The position numbers were made by a program, and so were the translations under genes. Below the pieces are notes generated by a model that saw nothing but the letters and a program-made list of their open reading frames with translations, had not been told where the DNA came from and ran no database searches. This document shows positions 8,540 to 20,800 of a stretch of DNA of 64,000 bases, piece by piece; position 1 is the first letter of the stretch, and each line of letters begins with the position of its first letter. Source of the stretch: an uncultured Maribacter sp. (GTDB taxonomy: Bacteria > Bacteroidota > Bacteroidia > Flavobacteriales > Flavobacteriaceae); NCBI RefSeq assembly GCF_947500985.1, contig NZ_CANMTX010000006.1:186001-250000 (forward strand), in the 5' to 3' direction.

Positions 8540-10231
8540 ATGAAAAAGAAATTAATTTATTTATTCTCACTATTCGCTGTTATAAGCGCATGTAGTGATG
8601 ATTTTACAGAGCAGCCTGCAGTTGGTGCTCTTAGTGACGCTGCAGTACAAAATGAAGATGGTGTTGAACTCCTTTTAATTGGAGCATATTCCACTCTTGA
8701 TGGTATCCGTAATAACCTTTCTGGAAATGGTTTTGCCGCAAGTGGTGATAACTGGTGGTTTGACGTTGTAGCAGATGACGCACATAAGGGAAGTACAGAT
8801 GGTGATCAAGCGGATCTTTTTGAAATGGAAGTTTATAACTGGACTACAGGTAACCCTTACGTTTTAGGAAAATGGTCATCAATTTTTGCTGGTGTAAACA
8901 GAGCTAATGCAGTAATTGCTTTAATAGCAACTATTGAAGATGCTGATTTAACTGGAAAATTAGCAGAAGCTCGTTTTTTAAGAGGTCATTTTAATTTTGA
9001 ATTGCAAAGAATTTATGGAAATGTGCCTTACATTTCTGAAGAGAATTACGCAAATACAGAATTTAATCAACCAAATCCTGGTCCTATCTGGGATGAAATT
9101 GAAGCAGATTTACAATTCGCTATGGATAATTTACCTGCAACACAAGCACAATCAGGTAGACCAACTTCATGGGCTGCTCAAGCATATTTGGGTAAAGTTC
9201 ATTTACAACAATCTGAATGGGCTGCTGCTTTTGATTTATTGGAAGATGTAATCAACAATGGTCCTTACAGTTTAAATCCTGAATTTGTAGCTAACTTCGA
9301 AAGCACAGGAGAAAATAGTTCTGAAGCAGTTTTTGCAATTCAATTTACTGCTGATGATGGTCAGTCATTTAACGGTAATATTGGCGGGGTATTAAATTTC
9401 CCTAATCCAGGACCATTCGGTTCTTGTTGTGGTTTTTACCAACCTTCTCAGGATTTGGTAAATGCTTTTCAAACAGACGATACAACTGGTCTTCCATTGC
9501 TGGATACTTTCAACCAGTCTGATGTAACTAATGATTATGGAATTGAAGATGAAGATGCATTTACACCGCACACTGGTCCTTTAGATCCAAGATTAGATTA
9601 TACCGTTGGTAGAAGAGGTGTTGATTATAACCGTTATGGTACTTTCCCTGGTCACTCTTGGATTCGTGCAACATTTGCTGATATCTCAGGTCCTTATTTA
9701 CCTGCTAAAAACGTTTATCAAAGTGGAGATACTGACAATCAAGGAACAGGTGCTTGGGGTCAACAACATGCAGGTATCAACTATCACATCATTCGTTTTG
9801 CAGATGTTTTATTAATGGGTGCTGAAGCTGCTGTAGAAACCAATGATTTGGCATCAGCCTTAACATGGGTAAACTTAGTACGTAACAGAGCTAAGAATAT
9901 GACATATGTTCAAAATGAAGCAGGTGATGCAGATGCTGCGAACTATGTAATCGAACCTTACACAAGTTTTGCTGATCAAGCTTTCGCAAGAAAAGCTGTT
10001 CGTCATGAACGTCGTTTAGAACTAGGTATGGAAGGTCATCGTTTATTTGACCTATACAGATGGGGTAACGGAGTTGAAGTAATCAATGAGTATATTTCTA
10101 ATGAAAGCCGTACCATTGCAAACTTCGGCACAAAAGCTAATGCTTTTGATGCCAAGAATGAAGTTTTACCAATTCCATTGACCGCTATAGATTTAAGTGG
10201 TGGTATTCTAGAACAGAACCCTGGTTATTAA
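8540..10231 (+). CDS. SusD/RagB family nutrient-binding outer-membrane lipoprotein
   Basis: The 563-residue product has a lipoprotein signal peptide with its lipobox cysteine at 18 (VISAC) followed by SDD, a pattern consistent with surface lipoproteins. The middle contains the TPR-like SusD helices, including LAEARFLRGHFNFELQRIYG and GRPTSWAAQAYLGKV. The C-terminal segment RKAVRHERRLELGMEGHR matches the conserved RxERxxEL-type signature. SusD proteins cap the SusC barrel and capture ligand. The gene begins 4 bp after susC, and a strong terminator follows it, so this is a two-gene unit. Confidence 0.95.
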   Translation: MKKKLIYLFSLFAVISACSDDFTEQPAVGALSDAAVQNEDGVELLLIGAYSTLDGIRNNLSGNGFAASGDNWWFDVVADDAHKGSTDGDQADLFEMEVYNWTTGNPYVLGKWSSIFAGVNRANAVIALIATIEDADLTGKLAEARFLRGHFNFELQRIYGNVPYISEENYANTEFNQPNPGPIWDEIEADLQFAMDNLPATQAQSGRPTSWAAQAYLGKVHLQQSEWAAAFDLLEDVINNGPYSLNPEFVANFESTGENSSEAVFAIQFTADDGQSFNGNIGGVLNFPNPGPFGSCCGFYQPSQDLVNAFQTDDTTGLPLLDTFNQSDVTNDYGIEDEDAFTPHTGPLDPRLDYTVGRRGVDYNRYGTFPGHSWIRATFADISGPYLPAKNVYQSGDTDNQGTGAWGQQHAGINYHIIRFADVLLMGAEAAVETNDLASALTWVNLVRNRAKNMTYVQNEAGDADAANYVIEPYTSFADQAFARKAVRHERRLELGMEGHRLFDLYRWGNGVEVINEYISNESRTIANFGTKANAFDAKNEVLPIPLTAIDLSGGILEQNPGY

Positions 10232-10254
10232 TAACTAGTTTTTAAATTCATAAT

Positions 10255-10289
10255 AAGCGGGACATTTAATTGATGTCCCGCTTTTTTTA
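10255..10289 (+). terminator. Intrinsic terminator of the susC-susD operon
   Basis: A perfect 11-bp inverted repeat (AAGCGGGACAT / ATGTCCCGCTT) with a 7-nt loop runs directly into seven T residues. It sits 23 bp after the susD stop codon, and its GC-rich core stands out in this AT-rich spacer. Confidence 0.92.
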
Positions 10290-10588
10290 TACTTATTTTT
10301 ATTAATTAAATTAATCAATTCTGGTAATACCATAAATAAAAAATCAAAAGTATATCCAAAACTAAATTCTTTATTTTTCTAATCAATATTGATCAAAAAA
10401 GTTAAACATCAAAAAAGTAGTTTCAATTGACTCTGAATATTCAATCTAAAACACTATTTTGCTACTAGTAAAAAGGTTGCATTATGGGCATTTTATTTTG
10501 ATACCAAATACCACAATGAAGTAACATTTTTAATTAAAATAAAATCAGTCTATCTATAAACTGATAATACCATCTTAAACTAACACAT
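10290..10588 (+). other. Intergenic region upstream of the FG-GAP/ASPIC lipoprotein gene
   Basis: Roughly 300 bp with no credible coding frame. Because the terminator at 10255-10289 isolates it from susD, the promoter of the next gene should be here. Two near-matches to the -7 box, each one base short (TATTTTG near 10453 and near 10494), are the only hints. I see no riboswitch-like or repeated structure. Confidence 0.35.
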
Positions 10589-13500
10589 ATGCGTATTATT
10601 TCTGCATTAACAATAATGCTTATTACTTTTAGCATTATTTCTTGTAATGAAAAAAAATCCACCCTATTTCAAGTTGTACCAAGTAACAAATCTGGAATAG
10701 ATTTTAACAACAAAATTGTTGAAACCGATAGCTTCAATATTTTAACCAGTGAATACATATTTAATGGTGGTGGTGTTGCAATAGGTGATTTCAACAATGA
10801 CAATATGCCTGATATTTTTTTTAGCGGAAATCAAGTAACTAACAAACTATACTTAAATCAAGGGGATTTTAAATTTATGGATGTCTCTAAAGAATCTGGA
10901 ATAGAAGCTTTAAACAAATGGAATACCGGTGTTGCCCTTGCAGACATCAACAACGATGGTTTTTTAGACATTTACGTATGCTCGGCCATGTTAAATAGTG
11001 ATGAAGAAAAGAAAAATATTCTATACATAAATCAAGGTTTAAATAAAAACAACATACCAACCTTTACAGATAAAGCTTCAGAATTTGGAGTAGAAGAATC
11101 TGGCAACAGCATGGGAGCTACCTTCTTTGACTACAATAAAGATGGTCTTTTAGATCTATATGTCTTGAATAATGTTGATATACATATTTTACCTTCTAAT
11201 TTCAGAAAGAAAATTACAGATGGTTCTGCGCTAAGCAACGATAAATTATACAAAAACAATGGGGACGGTACTTTCAAAGATGTCACGTTAGAAGCTGGCA
11301 TAACTATAGAAGGTTATGGTTTAGGGCTCTCTATTGCCGATTTAAACTACGATGGGTGGCCGGACATCTACGTAAGTAACGATTACCTCTCTAACGACAT
11401 TCTTTATATCAACAATCAAGATGGTACTTTCTCCAATAAGATAAAAGAGAATATCAAACACCAAAGTAAATTCTCTATGGGTAATGATATCTCTGACTTT
11501 AATAACGATGGCTATTTAGATATTATAACCCTAGATATGCTAGGCGAAACTAACCGAAGATTAAAAACTACCCTATCTGGTCATAAGTATACCGAATATA
11601 TTCTAAATGAACGTTTTGATTATGAATACCAGCACACCAGAAACATGTTACAAAAAGGTAATGGAAACAATGTACCATTTAGTGAAATAGGCTTAATGGC
11701 AGGTATAGCTAAAACAGACTGGAGCTGGTCTCCCCTATTTGCAGATATGGATAACGACGGGTATCAAGACTTACTTATTACCAACGGATTCCCAAGAGAT
11801 ATTACCGATTTAGATTTTGGCGATTTTAAGTTCAATGTTAGTAGATACTTAAGTCCTGCACAAATTCTAGACTCTATTCCAAAAATTAAGATTCCTAATT
11901 ACGCTTTTAAAAATAATAAAAACAATCAGTTTACTGACGCTAGCGAAGATTGGGGAATAGGCATATCTTCTTTCTCCAATGGTGCTGCATTTGCTGATTT
12001 AGATAATGACGGAGATTTAGATTATATCGTAAATAACATTAACGATGAAGCCCTACTTTTTAAAAACAATATCGACCCTAAAGATGGCGAGCACAATTTT
12101 CTAAGTATTGATTTAATTGACAGCTCTTTTAAATCACTTAAAACAGGTGCAAAAATTGTTTTAAGATTCAATGACGATACTTTTCAATACCATGAACATC
12201 ATACCTATAGGGGGTATATGTCTACTATTGAAGACATTGCACATTTTGGGCTTGGCAATAAAAAAGAGATTGAATCAGTTGAAATTTTATGGGCTGACGA
12301 CCAATTTCAAAAATTAAGCGATATCAAAAGCAATCAAAGAATTACTCTTACATACGAAGAAGCCGTGCCCGTTAATGAAGGTGATTTAAGCTTTCCCTTT
12401 GTTTCTAAAAAAGAAAAAACAATTTTCAAGGAAGTTTCAAGTGACATAGGAGTTACATATCTTCATGAGGAAAAAGATATGATTGATTACAATATTCAAC
12501 GAACCATACCTCATAAATTAACACAAAACGGTCCTACTACCGCAGTTGGTGATATCAATGGCGATGGAATAGAAGATTTTATTGTTGGTAGTTCTGCAGG
12601 TTTTTCTCCCCAATTATTTTTGCAAGATACAAACGGTAATTTTTCACAACAAGCCCTATTCGAAGATGAAGACAATATAAAATATGAAGAAGAAAGTATA
12701 GCACTATTCGATCTTGAAAATGACGGTGATCTAGATATGTATTTGGTTTCAGGCAGTAATGAATTTAACCTTGAAACCATTTATTACACAGATAGACTTT
12801 TGCTAAATGATGGCCAGGGAAATTTTACGCTTTCAATAGGAATATTACCCAAAGTTAATGCTAGTGGATCAGTAGTTACCACTTCAGATTTTAACAAAGA
12901 TGGATTCATAGATCTTTTTATAGGTGGCAGAACGCCATATTCAAAATACCCCAATGCTGAAAAAAGCTTCTTATTAAAAAACGAAAACGGCATATTAAAG
13001 GATGTGACAGATACTCTTGCTCCAGAATTAAGAAACTTAGGTATGGTAACCGATGCTATTTGGGCCGACATTGATTTAGACGGTAATGACGATTTGGTAA
13101 TTATAGGTGAATTCATGCCGATAACCATTTTAAAAAATAATATTACAAGTTTTACAAAATTAAATAACTCAGGAATCGAAAAACATTCTGGTTGGTGGGA
13201 AAGTATTACTAAGACCGATATAGATAATGATGGTGATGTTGATTTTATAGTTGGTAATTTAGGAATGAATAATTTTTACCAACCTTCCACAGAAAGACCT
13301 GTTACAGTAATTGCTAAAGATTTTGATAATAACGGTACTTTAGATCCTGTAATGTTTGCATACTTTAAGGAGAGTTTTGAAAATCCTATTTACAAATCAT
13401 TCCCAGTAAACTTCTGGGGAGACTTGAATGGTCAAAGTCCAATATTTAGAGCAAAATTCAACACTTACAAAGCATATTCTATGGCAACTATATCTAGCCT

Positions 13501-13921
13501 ATTTAATGATGAAGAATTAGAAGAATCAACTAAGCTAGTTGGAAACTATGATAAGAGTATAGTTCTAAAGAATAAAGGTGATGGGTCGTTTAACTACGAA
13601 CCACTTCCTATAGAAGCACAAGTTGCTCCAATTAATGGAATAGCGACATTGGACTATAACAATGATGGCAATGAAGATATATTGCTAATAGGTAATGATT
13701 TTGGAAATGAAGTCTTTGTTGGAAGAAATGATGCTTTAAATGGCTTACTTTTAAAAAATGATGGAGAAGGAAACTTTAACACCGTCAATACTTCTGAAAG
13801 TGGATTTTTAGTGCCAGGTGATTCTAAAAGTATTATAAAAATTAACAGCAATAAAAAAGATCGTCCTTACTTTATTGTAACTCAAAACAGAGATTCTATT
13901 CGAGTATTTCAGAAGAATTAA
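10589..13921 (+). CDS. FG-GAP/VCBS repeat lipoprotein with ASPIC/UnbV domain
   Basis: The 1110-residue protein carries a lipoprotein signal peptide with Cys19 (FSIISC), so it is likely anchored in the outer membrane. Many FG-GAP/VCBS repeats of the form GDFNNDxxPDIF form two beta-propeller-like blocks (about 55-500 and 640-1100). Their DxNxDGxxD loops are calcium-binding in this family. Between the blocks lies an ASPIC/UnbV domain (about 510-595), recognisable by LKTGAKIVLRF and HFGLG. Homologues are often misnamed RNA-binding protein. The gene has its own promoter region but follows a SusC/SusD pair, an arrangement common in marine Bacteroidota. I infer a surface binding role; the ligand is unknown. 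Confidence 0.85.
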   Translation: MRIISALTIMLITFSIISCNEKKSTLFQVVPSNKSGIDFNNKIVETDSFNILTSEYIFNGGGVAIGDFNNDNMPDIFFSGNQVTNKLYLNQGDFKFMDVSKESGIEALNKWNTGVALADINNDGFLDIYVCSAMLNSDEEKKNILYINQGLNKNNIPTFTDKASEFGVEESGNSMGATFFDYNKDGLLDLYVLNNVDIHILPSNFRKKITDGSALSNDKLYKNNGDGTFKDVTLEAGITIEGYGLGLSIADLNYDGWPDIYVSNDYLSNDILYINNQDGTFSNKIKENIKHQSKFSMGNDISDFNNDGYLDIITLDMLGETNRRLKTTLSGHKYTEYILNERFDYEYQHTRNMLQKGNGNNVPFSEIGLMAGIAKTDWSWSPLFADMDNDGYQDLLITNGFPRDITDLDFGDFKFNVSRYLSPAQILDSIPKIKIPNYAFKNNKNNQFTDASEDWGIGISSFSNGAAFADLDNDGDLDYIVNNINDEALLFKNNIDPKDGEHNFLSIDLIDSSFKSLKTGAKIVLRFNDDTFQYHEHHTYRGYMSTIEDIAHFGLGNKKEIESVEILWADDQFQKLSDIKSNQRITLTYEEAVPVNEGDLSFPFVSKKEKTIFKEVSSDIGVTYLHEEKDMIDYNIQRTIPHKLTQNGPTTAVGDINGDGIEDFIVGSSAGFSPQLFLQDTNGNFSQQALFEDEDNIKYEEESIALFDLENDGDLDMYLVSGSNEFNLETIYYTDRLLLNDGQGNFTLSIGILPKVNASGSVVTTSDFNKDGFIDLFIGGRTPYSKYPNAEKSFLLKNENGILKDVTDTLAPELRNLGMVTDAIWADIDLDGNDDLVIIGEFMPITILKNNITSFTKLNNSGIEKHSGWWESITKTDIDNDGDVDFIVGNLGMNNFYQPSTERPVTVIAKDFDNNGTLDPVMFAYFKESFENPIYKSFPVNFWGDLNGQSPIFRAKFNTYKAYSMATISSLFNDEELEESTKLVGNYDKSIVLKNKGDGSFNYEPLPIEAQVAPINGIATLDYNNDGNEDILLIGNDFGNEVFVGRNDALNGLLLKNDGEGNFNTVNTSESGFLVPGDSKSIIKINSNKKDRPYFIVTQNRDSIRVFQKN

Positions 13922-13933
13922 CTAGCATTTTTT

Positions 13934-14647
13934 CTACTTTAACTCCTGATTTATAAACCAATCATACAAAGCTTCTGTTTCGTAAGCTTTGATCCAAGCG
14001 CTATGACCTACATTAGGGTATCTGGTAAATATAACTTCGTACCCCATTTCTTTTAATTTAGCAACCATAGTTTCTGATTCGGAAAAAGGAATAGATTTAT
14101 CTTTCTCTCCATGAAAAACCCAAATTGGCATTTCGCGATTAATCCATGAAGCATAAGGTAATGGTGCCATGCCACATACTACTGCCATAGCTGCAAAAGT
14201 ATCAGGATACTGAACTGCTAATTCCCAAGCAGCACCGCCTCCTCGACTTAATCCTGTTAAATAAATTCTACGTTTATCAATTCTATTATTATCTACAATG
14301 GAGTCCAGTAATTGTTTTACCGCTCTTGTATTCCACCATTTTTTAGCATTAGGATTCTGCGGAGCTAATATTAAAAACGGAAATTTCTTACCCTGAACTA
14401 TTAGTTTTGGAGGTCCATTTCTTTTCACCGTAACCAAACTATCGCCCGATTCGCCACCGCCATGTAAAAACAGTAATATCGGAAAATCTTCTTCAGGTTC
14501 ATCCTCATAGTCCTCTGGATAATATAAGTAATAGGCTAGATTCTCTTTTACATTCGTTTCCATTTCCGAATCTATCAGAATAGGTTTTGCTTGCGATGCG
14601 CAACTTTGAAAAATAACCAGTAAAATAATATATAAAATTGACCTCAT
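13934..14647 (-). CDS. Alpha/beta hydrolase lipoprotein (esterase/PHB depolymerase-like)
   Basis: A 237-residue protein read from ATG 14645-14647. A TTG four codons upstream is possible, but the ATG gives a compact lipoprotein signal with Cys16 (VIFQSC). The hydrolase fold is shown by the oxyanion segment LLFLHGGGESGDS, the nucleophile elbow GLSRGGGAAW, an acid in HGEKDKSIP and the catalytic histidine in NVGHSAW. Such proteins cleave ester bonds, for example acetyl or feruloyl decorations on glycans; the substrate here is not known. It lies beyond a terminator from the giant gene, so it is probably expressed separately. Confidence 0.85.
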   Translation of the reverse strand: MRSILYIILLVIFQSCASQAKPILIDSEMETNVKENLAYYLYYPEDYEDEPEEDFPILLFLHGGGESGDSLVTVKRNGPPKLIVQGKKFPFLILAPQNPNAKKWWNTRAVKQLLDSIVDNNRIDKRRIYLTGLSRGGGAAWELAVQYPDTFAAMAVVCGMAPLPYASWINREMPIWVFHGEKDKSIPFSESETMVAKLKEMGYEVIFTRYPNVGHSAWIKAYETEALYDWFINQELK

Positions 14648-14777
14648 CTGTAAATGCAAAATTTTCTTTCAAATGTACCTTAAAAACAAGCTTTTATAAA
14701 GTTAAAGTAGTTTAAGGTTCATTCGTGTTCAAAATGTTAGACGATAAAGAACTAAAAACTTATTTAAAATTTGATAA

Positions 14778-14810
14778 AAAAAAGAGGATGCAATGTGCAT
14801 CCTCTTTTTT
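14778..14810. terminator. Symmetrical terminator after the giant SprB-like gene
   Basis: A 15-bp inverted repeat (A-rich arm with GAGGATGCA pairing with TGCATCCTC and a T tract) surrounds a 3-nt loop. It lies 18 bp past the stop codon of the minus-strand giant gene. Both strands end in six T residues, so it can work in either direction. It should separate the giant gene from the hydrolase gene. Confidence 0.9.
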
Positions 14811-14828
14811 AAATCTATGTTCTCTTAT

Positions 14829-17800
14829 TTATCTATATAATGTAAAGTGACCTACATACTTAAGTTCATCACCATTGGCATTTACTACATACCAATAATC
14901 ACCTGTTGGCACTTCTTTACCTTCATAGGTACCGTCCCAACCACTTACTTCATCTAATACAGCTACTACTCTACCATAACGGTCATAAATTCTAACCTCA
15001 ACGCCATCAAAAAGGTCTCTATTCTTAGGTGACCAGATATCATTTAAGTTATCTCCATCGGGAGTAAAGAAATTAGGGAATTCTAACATACCTGTAAATT
15101 CAAACGGTACACTAAGCTCTAACTCACAACCTCTTGCATCTCTTACACGAACATTAACTATTCCGCTTTCATTGGTTGTAAATGTAGTTTCCTCACCAAA
15201 AGACTGTCCGTTGAAAAAGAACTCATATTCACCATATCCGCCAGCTGCAGTCGCAAGAACTTCATTTGGTCCGGTTTTATCTACTACTAGGCTTAAAGGC
15301 TCATATCCATCGATACTAAACTCTACCGTATTGGTACAGCCATTTTCATGATAAATATAAACAATGTGATCACCAGCAGGCAAATCTCCCCAAACATACT
15401 CATCATTTGCATTTGCAGTAATTGCATCTGTAGGATCAATAGGATCAAGAGCAAACATTAGCTCAGACAATAAATTATTATTCTCTAATTGAATGTTTGT
15501 TGTACTCGTTGGGAATATACCTTCACAACCATATTGTACAATTGGCTCTGCAGTAAGATCTACTCCTATTTCAATTGTAAACAACTCTGATACCGCACAA
15601 AGATTAACATCTTGAACGTAAATAACATACGACGCTCCACCTTGCAAATCTTCTATAATAGCACCTGTATAAGGAGCAAATACTGCTGTACCTGATTCAT
15701 CTATTGGATCGACCATTTCAATTTTATACTCAAAATACGGAGTAGGGTTTATTGTAACATCATTGAACGGAGTACCACCGATAACATCAAAAACAACTGA
15801 ACCATTATTAGCGCCAATACATAACTCAGGTGTGGTATCGATATTTATTATTTGTAATTCATCTGGCTCTTCAACAGTGATAAAATCTTTTTCAAAACAA
15901 CCGTTGTCATCTTTTATTAAAATCTCATATGTACCTGCTGCAAGCTCATCAAAAGTATATGTGCCAGGATTATCAGAATCGCTAAAGAACTCATTAAAGT
16001 TAGGTGCAATTGCAAACTGAATTAAGCCTTCACCACCAGCACTAACAGAAACTGTTATAGTACCATCTTCTTCTCCATTACAAGTTACATTAGTTGGCAC
16101 AGCATCGAAAATTATAGGATCTGGTCTAACTATTTCAAAAGGACCAGCAATGTCCATACAAGTATCGCCACTAGTTACAGCAATGTAATATTCTGTACCT
16201 GCAGGAAGACCTTCAAAAGTACCATTATCTTGAGGACCTCTTATTACTGTTGCAGTCACTGCTGGATTAAAGGCATCTACAGGATCCCCTTCATATAAAT
16301 AAAATAAATCTGCACCTACACCACCGTTAACAAATGACTCTATTCTACCATCTAACTCAGAAGCACAAGAAATATCATCTGGTAAGTTTGGAAGTAAAGT
16401 AATACCCGTAGCATCAGTCATGGTAATTCCATTAGAACGTATTGCCGGACAAACACCTGCCCCATTCACCTTTCTAACGTCAAATTGATATGTAATCCCT
16501 TGAACACCTGTAATAGTTACAGAATTACCAGTCATAGGCACATAAGCCCCTATGGTTACTCCGTTTTCAACTCTCAAGTATTCATAGGTAAATAAAGGAT
16601 CAGGATTCTCAATCGTCATTCGCATCTCTCCATCACCTCCACAACCAGGTACCCTTGTTTGTACTAAAACTGGTTGAACTGGTGGTGGTGGATCAACATA
16701 GTAAGCTTCAGTTACAAATGAACATCCAAAACTAGAAGAAACTTCTATTGCATACCAACCTGCACTAATATATCCGCCACTATCACCTATGAAAGTAGGT
16801 GTGTTCTGTAATCCACTTTCAGACACAACAGCTGTGTTATCATCACCACTTAGGTATAATAATGTGTAATTGTAACCTGCACCGGCAAAACCTCCGCTTG
16901 CACCTGCTGTAGCTGTAATGGCATCACCCGTTGTAGTGTCATAAGCTTCAAGCACCGCATTGTTACCATTAGGGCAATCTAGTGTTTGTGGCTCTCTAAT
17001 ACCTGCAATAATTTGAGGTACTTCTTCTAATTCTATTTCTACTGTATTTGTACATCCTTCAACATCTGTAATTTCTACTTCATAGAATCCGAAAGACAAA
17101 CCTGTAAATTCATTATTATTAGAGAATGCAGCAATTTCAGTAGTATACGTAGCACCGCCATCTGCACTCATTAATAATCTATATTCATACGGAGTTGTAT
17201 CCCAGCCACCAGTACCAGTAGCAATTATCTCACCTGTATCATTTGTACAACTAACATTACCTATAGATTCTGCAGTTACTTGAAGTTCCCCATTAGGAGT
17301 TCTAATATTCGTTACATTACTTGTACCTGAACAAAAAGGGGTATCAATAGAAACCACATCAACAATTAAGTTTCCACCAATCAAATTATCTACTCTAGCC
17401 TCATCTCCATTTACGTCTGGATAATCATTTGTATTAAAGGTTTGAGAAGCTAAAAGCGTAGACCTTGTTATGTCTGTTGCTTCATAAACAAATACTTCAT
17501 ACTCACCTGTGTAATTACCTACAGTTATGAATAACGCACCATCATCGCCTGGCACTGCACAACTAACAGGTTTTGCCTCACTAATTAAAACCGTTGGAAT
17601 TTCTGGGGTATTCACTGTATGCACTGGCATTGGATATGTACAACCCACTGTATTATCTGTTACTTCGAACAAGTAATCACCAGTGTCAGGTAAGAATATA
17701 TCAACATAGTTATTACCTGAAGAATTGGTTACTGGAGCTATAGTCGTAACCGATACCGTGTTTACCGTAAAATCATTGGTACCTATAACTTGTATACGTA

Positions 17801-20800
17801 CACGTTCATCATCTCTACAGTTTAAAATATCTACATCAACAATTGTTGGAACAACATCGGTCGGCGGATTGATAGTAGGAACGTCAAATGTAGTCTGACA
17901 ACCGTTACCGTCTATAGCATATACCGTAATATCTTGTGCGCTACCGTCATCGATAATTTCAAAAGTATTCCCTGGCTGATAGTTTTCAAAGCCGGTGATA
18001 CTATACTGATATCCCGAACCTACAGTACCTGCATCAACAACTGTTACGGTAATAATAGTTGAGCTATATCTATTAGCGCCTGGCTCGCAAGCGAAATCTG
18101 GAGCAGTTGCAGTAATACTAAATGCATCAGGATTATTGATCGTATGTACCGCAGACAACACCTCACAATTACGTGCCGTTACTACCTGAACTTGATAATC
18201 ACCTGCTGGTAAATTTGAAAAAGCACCAGTATTATTTCTATCATGTTCTAAACTAGTAGTTAGATTATTTAAAATATACGTTATCGGAGTATCTTGAGAT
18301 GTAAATGGCACCAATCCATTTGCCGGACCAACTACTACCTCTATAGAGCCATCATTTTCATCTCTACAGCTAATATCAATTGCTTCTTCTGAAACGATTA
18401 CTGGTTGCGCTGCTTGATTTAGAATAATGTTTGTTACCGTAGTTTCACAGAAACCAGCACCATCGTTCACAACACGATCAATTATTCGGACTTCATATGC
18501 ACCAGGAGTTAATCCTGTAAATATTGGATTATTAGTTTGAGTTATTAAACCTACCGCACTAGAGTTGTAATCTGTACCTGTTAATTCATAGGTAAAATCT
18601 CCACTACCACCTGTAGTTGAAATGGTTATTTCTCCATCGGCATCATTACAAGTACTATCTGTTGAAAATCTACCTGTTGCAGATAAGAAGTCATATACCG
18701 TAGCAGTACCTTCACTAATACAACCATTAGCATCTACTACATCTACTACATAATCACCAGGACTACTTACAATATATGTATACTCCCAAAAACCACCAAC
18801 TACGGTTGGTAATTGCTCATCACCACCTAAAGTAAATCTTGGTGTATTTACAGAACTAGGTACTCTTACCGTAATATCAAAGGCAGTTGAAGTAGGATCA
18901 CATTGATTTACTACTGCAAATGTCGGAACTGGTAAATCTGGATCTAGAGATATAATAGTCGCAATATCAAATGATGTACAACCACTTGCATCTCTTACAT
19001 ATACATCATAGGTACCATCAGCTGCCGAAAACGTTGTATCCGTAGTCCAACCTGAAGGAGCTACACCACTATCCATAAAAGCAAATTCATATGGTCCACC
19101 AGAACCACCTCTACCTTGTACGGTTACTTGACCAAAAGCATTACAATTTGCAGGAACTTCTTGTAAGATATCAATATCAGGTAAATTTTGAAGTATCGTA
19201 ACGGGAGCGGCATCAGTACATGTATCGGTTAAATTTTCAACCAATATCTGATAGCTACCCGGTAATTCTGCATATGTACCAGTATATGGCAATACTGATG
19301 TTGTTATCGAATTTTCAAGAATTATACTTGAGCCATCTGAATTATCTATCAATTCAATTCTTAAAGCATCACCAATTGTATAACCTATTATTTCATAAGC
19401 TATTTCCCCATTTCTATTTAAATCACATGCCCCAGGAGTTGAAGTTGCCGTAACATCTAAAGTAGAAGGTGCATCTATAGGAGGAATTTCTTGCTCATAC
19501 GTACAATTTGTAACCACATCTAGAACAACAACAGTATAAGCCACCCCATATTGAATGCCGTCAGCAGTATTACTAAAAGTATGATCATTGACTGCCGGTG
19601 TATTATTCAAAGCGTAAAAACTAGGCTGATCTATTAATCTTATTTGATATGAACCAGAACCTCCACTTACGGTTACTGCATAAGTAAATGACGTATCATC
19701 ACAATCTGCTGGCGCTGGTGGTGGAATTGGTGTAATTACTACTTCATTTGAAGTAATAGAAACCGTATCAATATCTGTACAACCATTTGCATCTATAGTA
19801 ATTACAGTGTAATCGCCGGTTACTAAAAGTGGGTCTAAGATTTGTATTGGCAAAGAGATAGGGTCTACATCTTCCATTCTTGTAATTTCTACCCCTGTAT
19901 TATCTTCGATTATAAATGTATAATTAGCAGTACCATCTGTTACGGCGTCAATATTGATACCTCCACTTACAGGACCACTACCACCACACACTGCCTGAAC
20001 TTCAGAAACAGTAGTTGCTGGTGGTGCTGTATTATCCAATACGATATCAAAGGTATCCGCTATAGTTTCACAACCTCTAGCATCTCTTACCAAGTAAGAA
20101 TAGGTACCAACGGTTAAGTTTGAGTATACAGTTTCTGAAGCCCATCCCGTTCCATTGAAATTAACTTCATATGGTGGGACACCGCTTGTAGCATCAGGAG
20201 TAATCGTAACAGAACCATTATTTGTTGAACTACAACTAACCGGTCTAGCAACATAAGATGCAGCCGCAATATTTTGAGGCGGATTTAAGGTAATTGAAAC
20301 AGACTCTGCTACACAACCACTACTTGTAGTATTGTTATCTGTAATTCTGAAAACATAATCTCCAGGTGTATTTGTATCATAATCAAAAGTATCCGTTATT
20401 AATGGAACCGCAGCACTAAAAGTTGCTCCTCCATCAGAACTTACTTCATATTGTTTTGCACCAGCACCAGAAGTATATCCTCCGTTTACACTTACGTTAA
20501 TTCTACCATCTGCTCCACCACAAGGTATTTCAGCTTCAATACTAGTATTCACTCTTAATTGAGGAGCAATAGTAATCGGTAAACTATCTGAACAGTCATT
20601 ACCATCTACTACCTCAATTGTGTAATTACCAGGGGAAAGTCCCGCAAAAGTTGGAATTGGTTGTAACGTACCACCATTAATTCTATATTGATGTGTTCCA
20701 ATAGCCGCAGTACCTGCAGTAGAAGTTACTGCAACCGTAGCACCAGTACCTGCAACGAAACAGAAATCTGACGACGGACCATCTAATGCTATACTAGGTG

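Noticed and set aside
12511..13128. Minus-strand open frames inside the FG-GAP gene
   Set aside because: Their serine- and proline-rich translations are the antisense of Asp/Asn-rich repeats; no independent support.
19220..20117. Plus-strand open frames inside the giant adhesin gene
   Set aside because: Compositionally odd antisense frames; the minus-strand frame is continuous for 2856 codons with clear domains.
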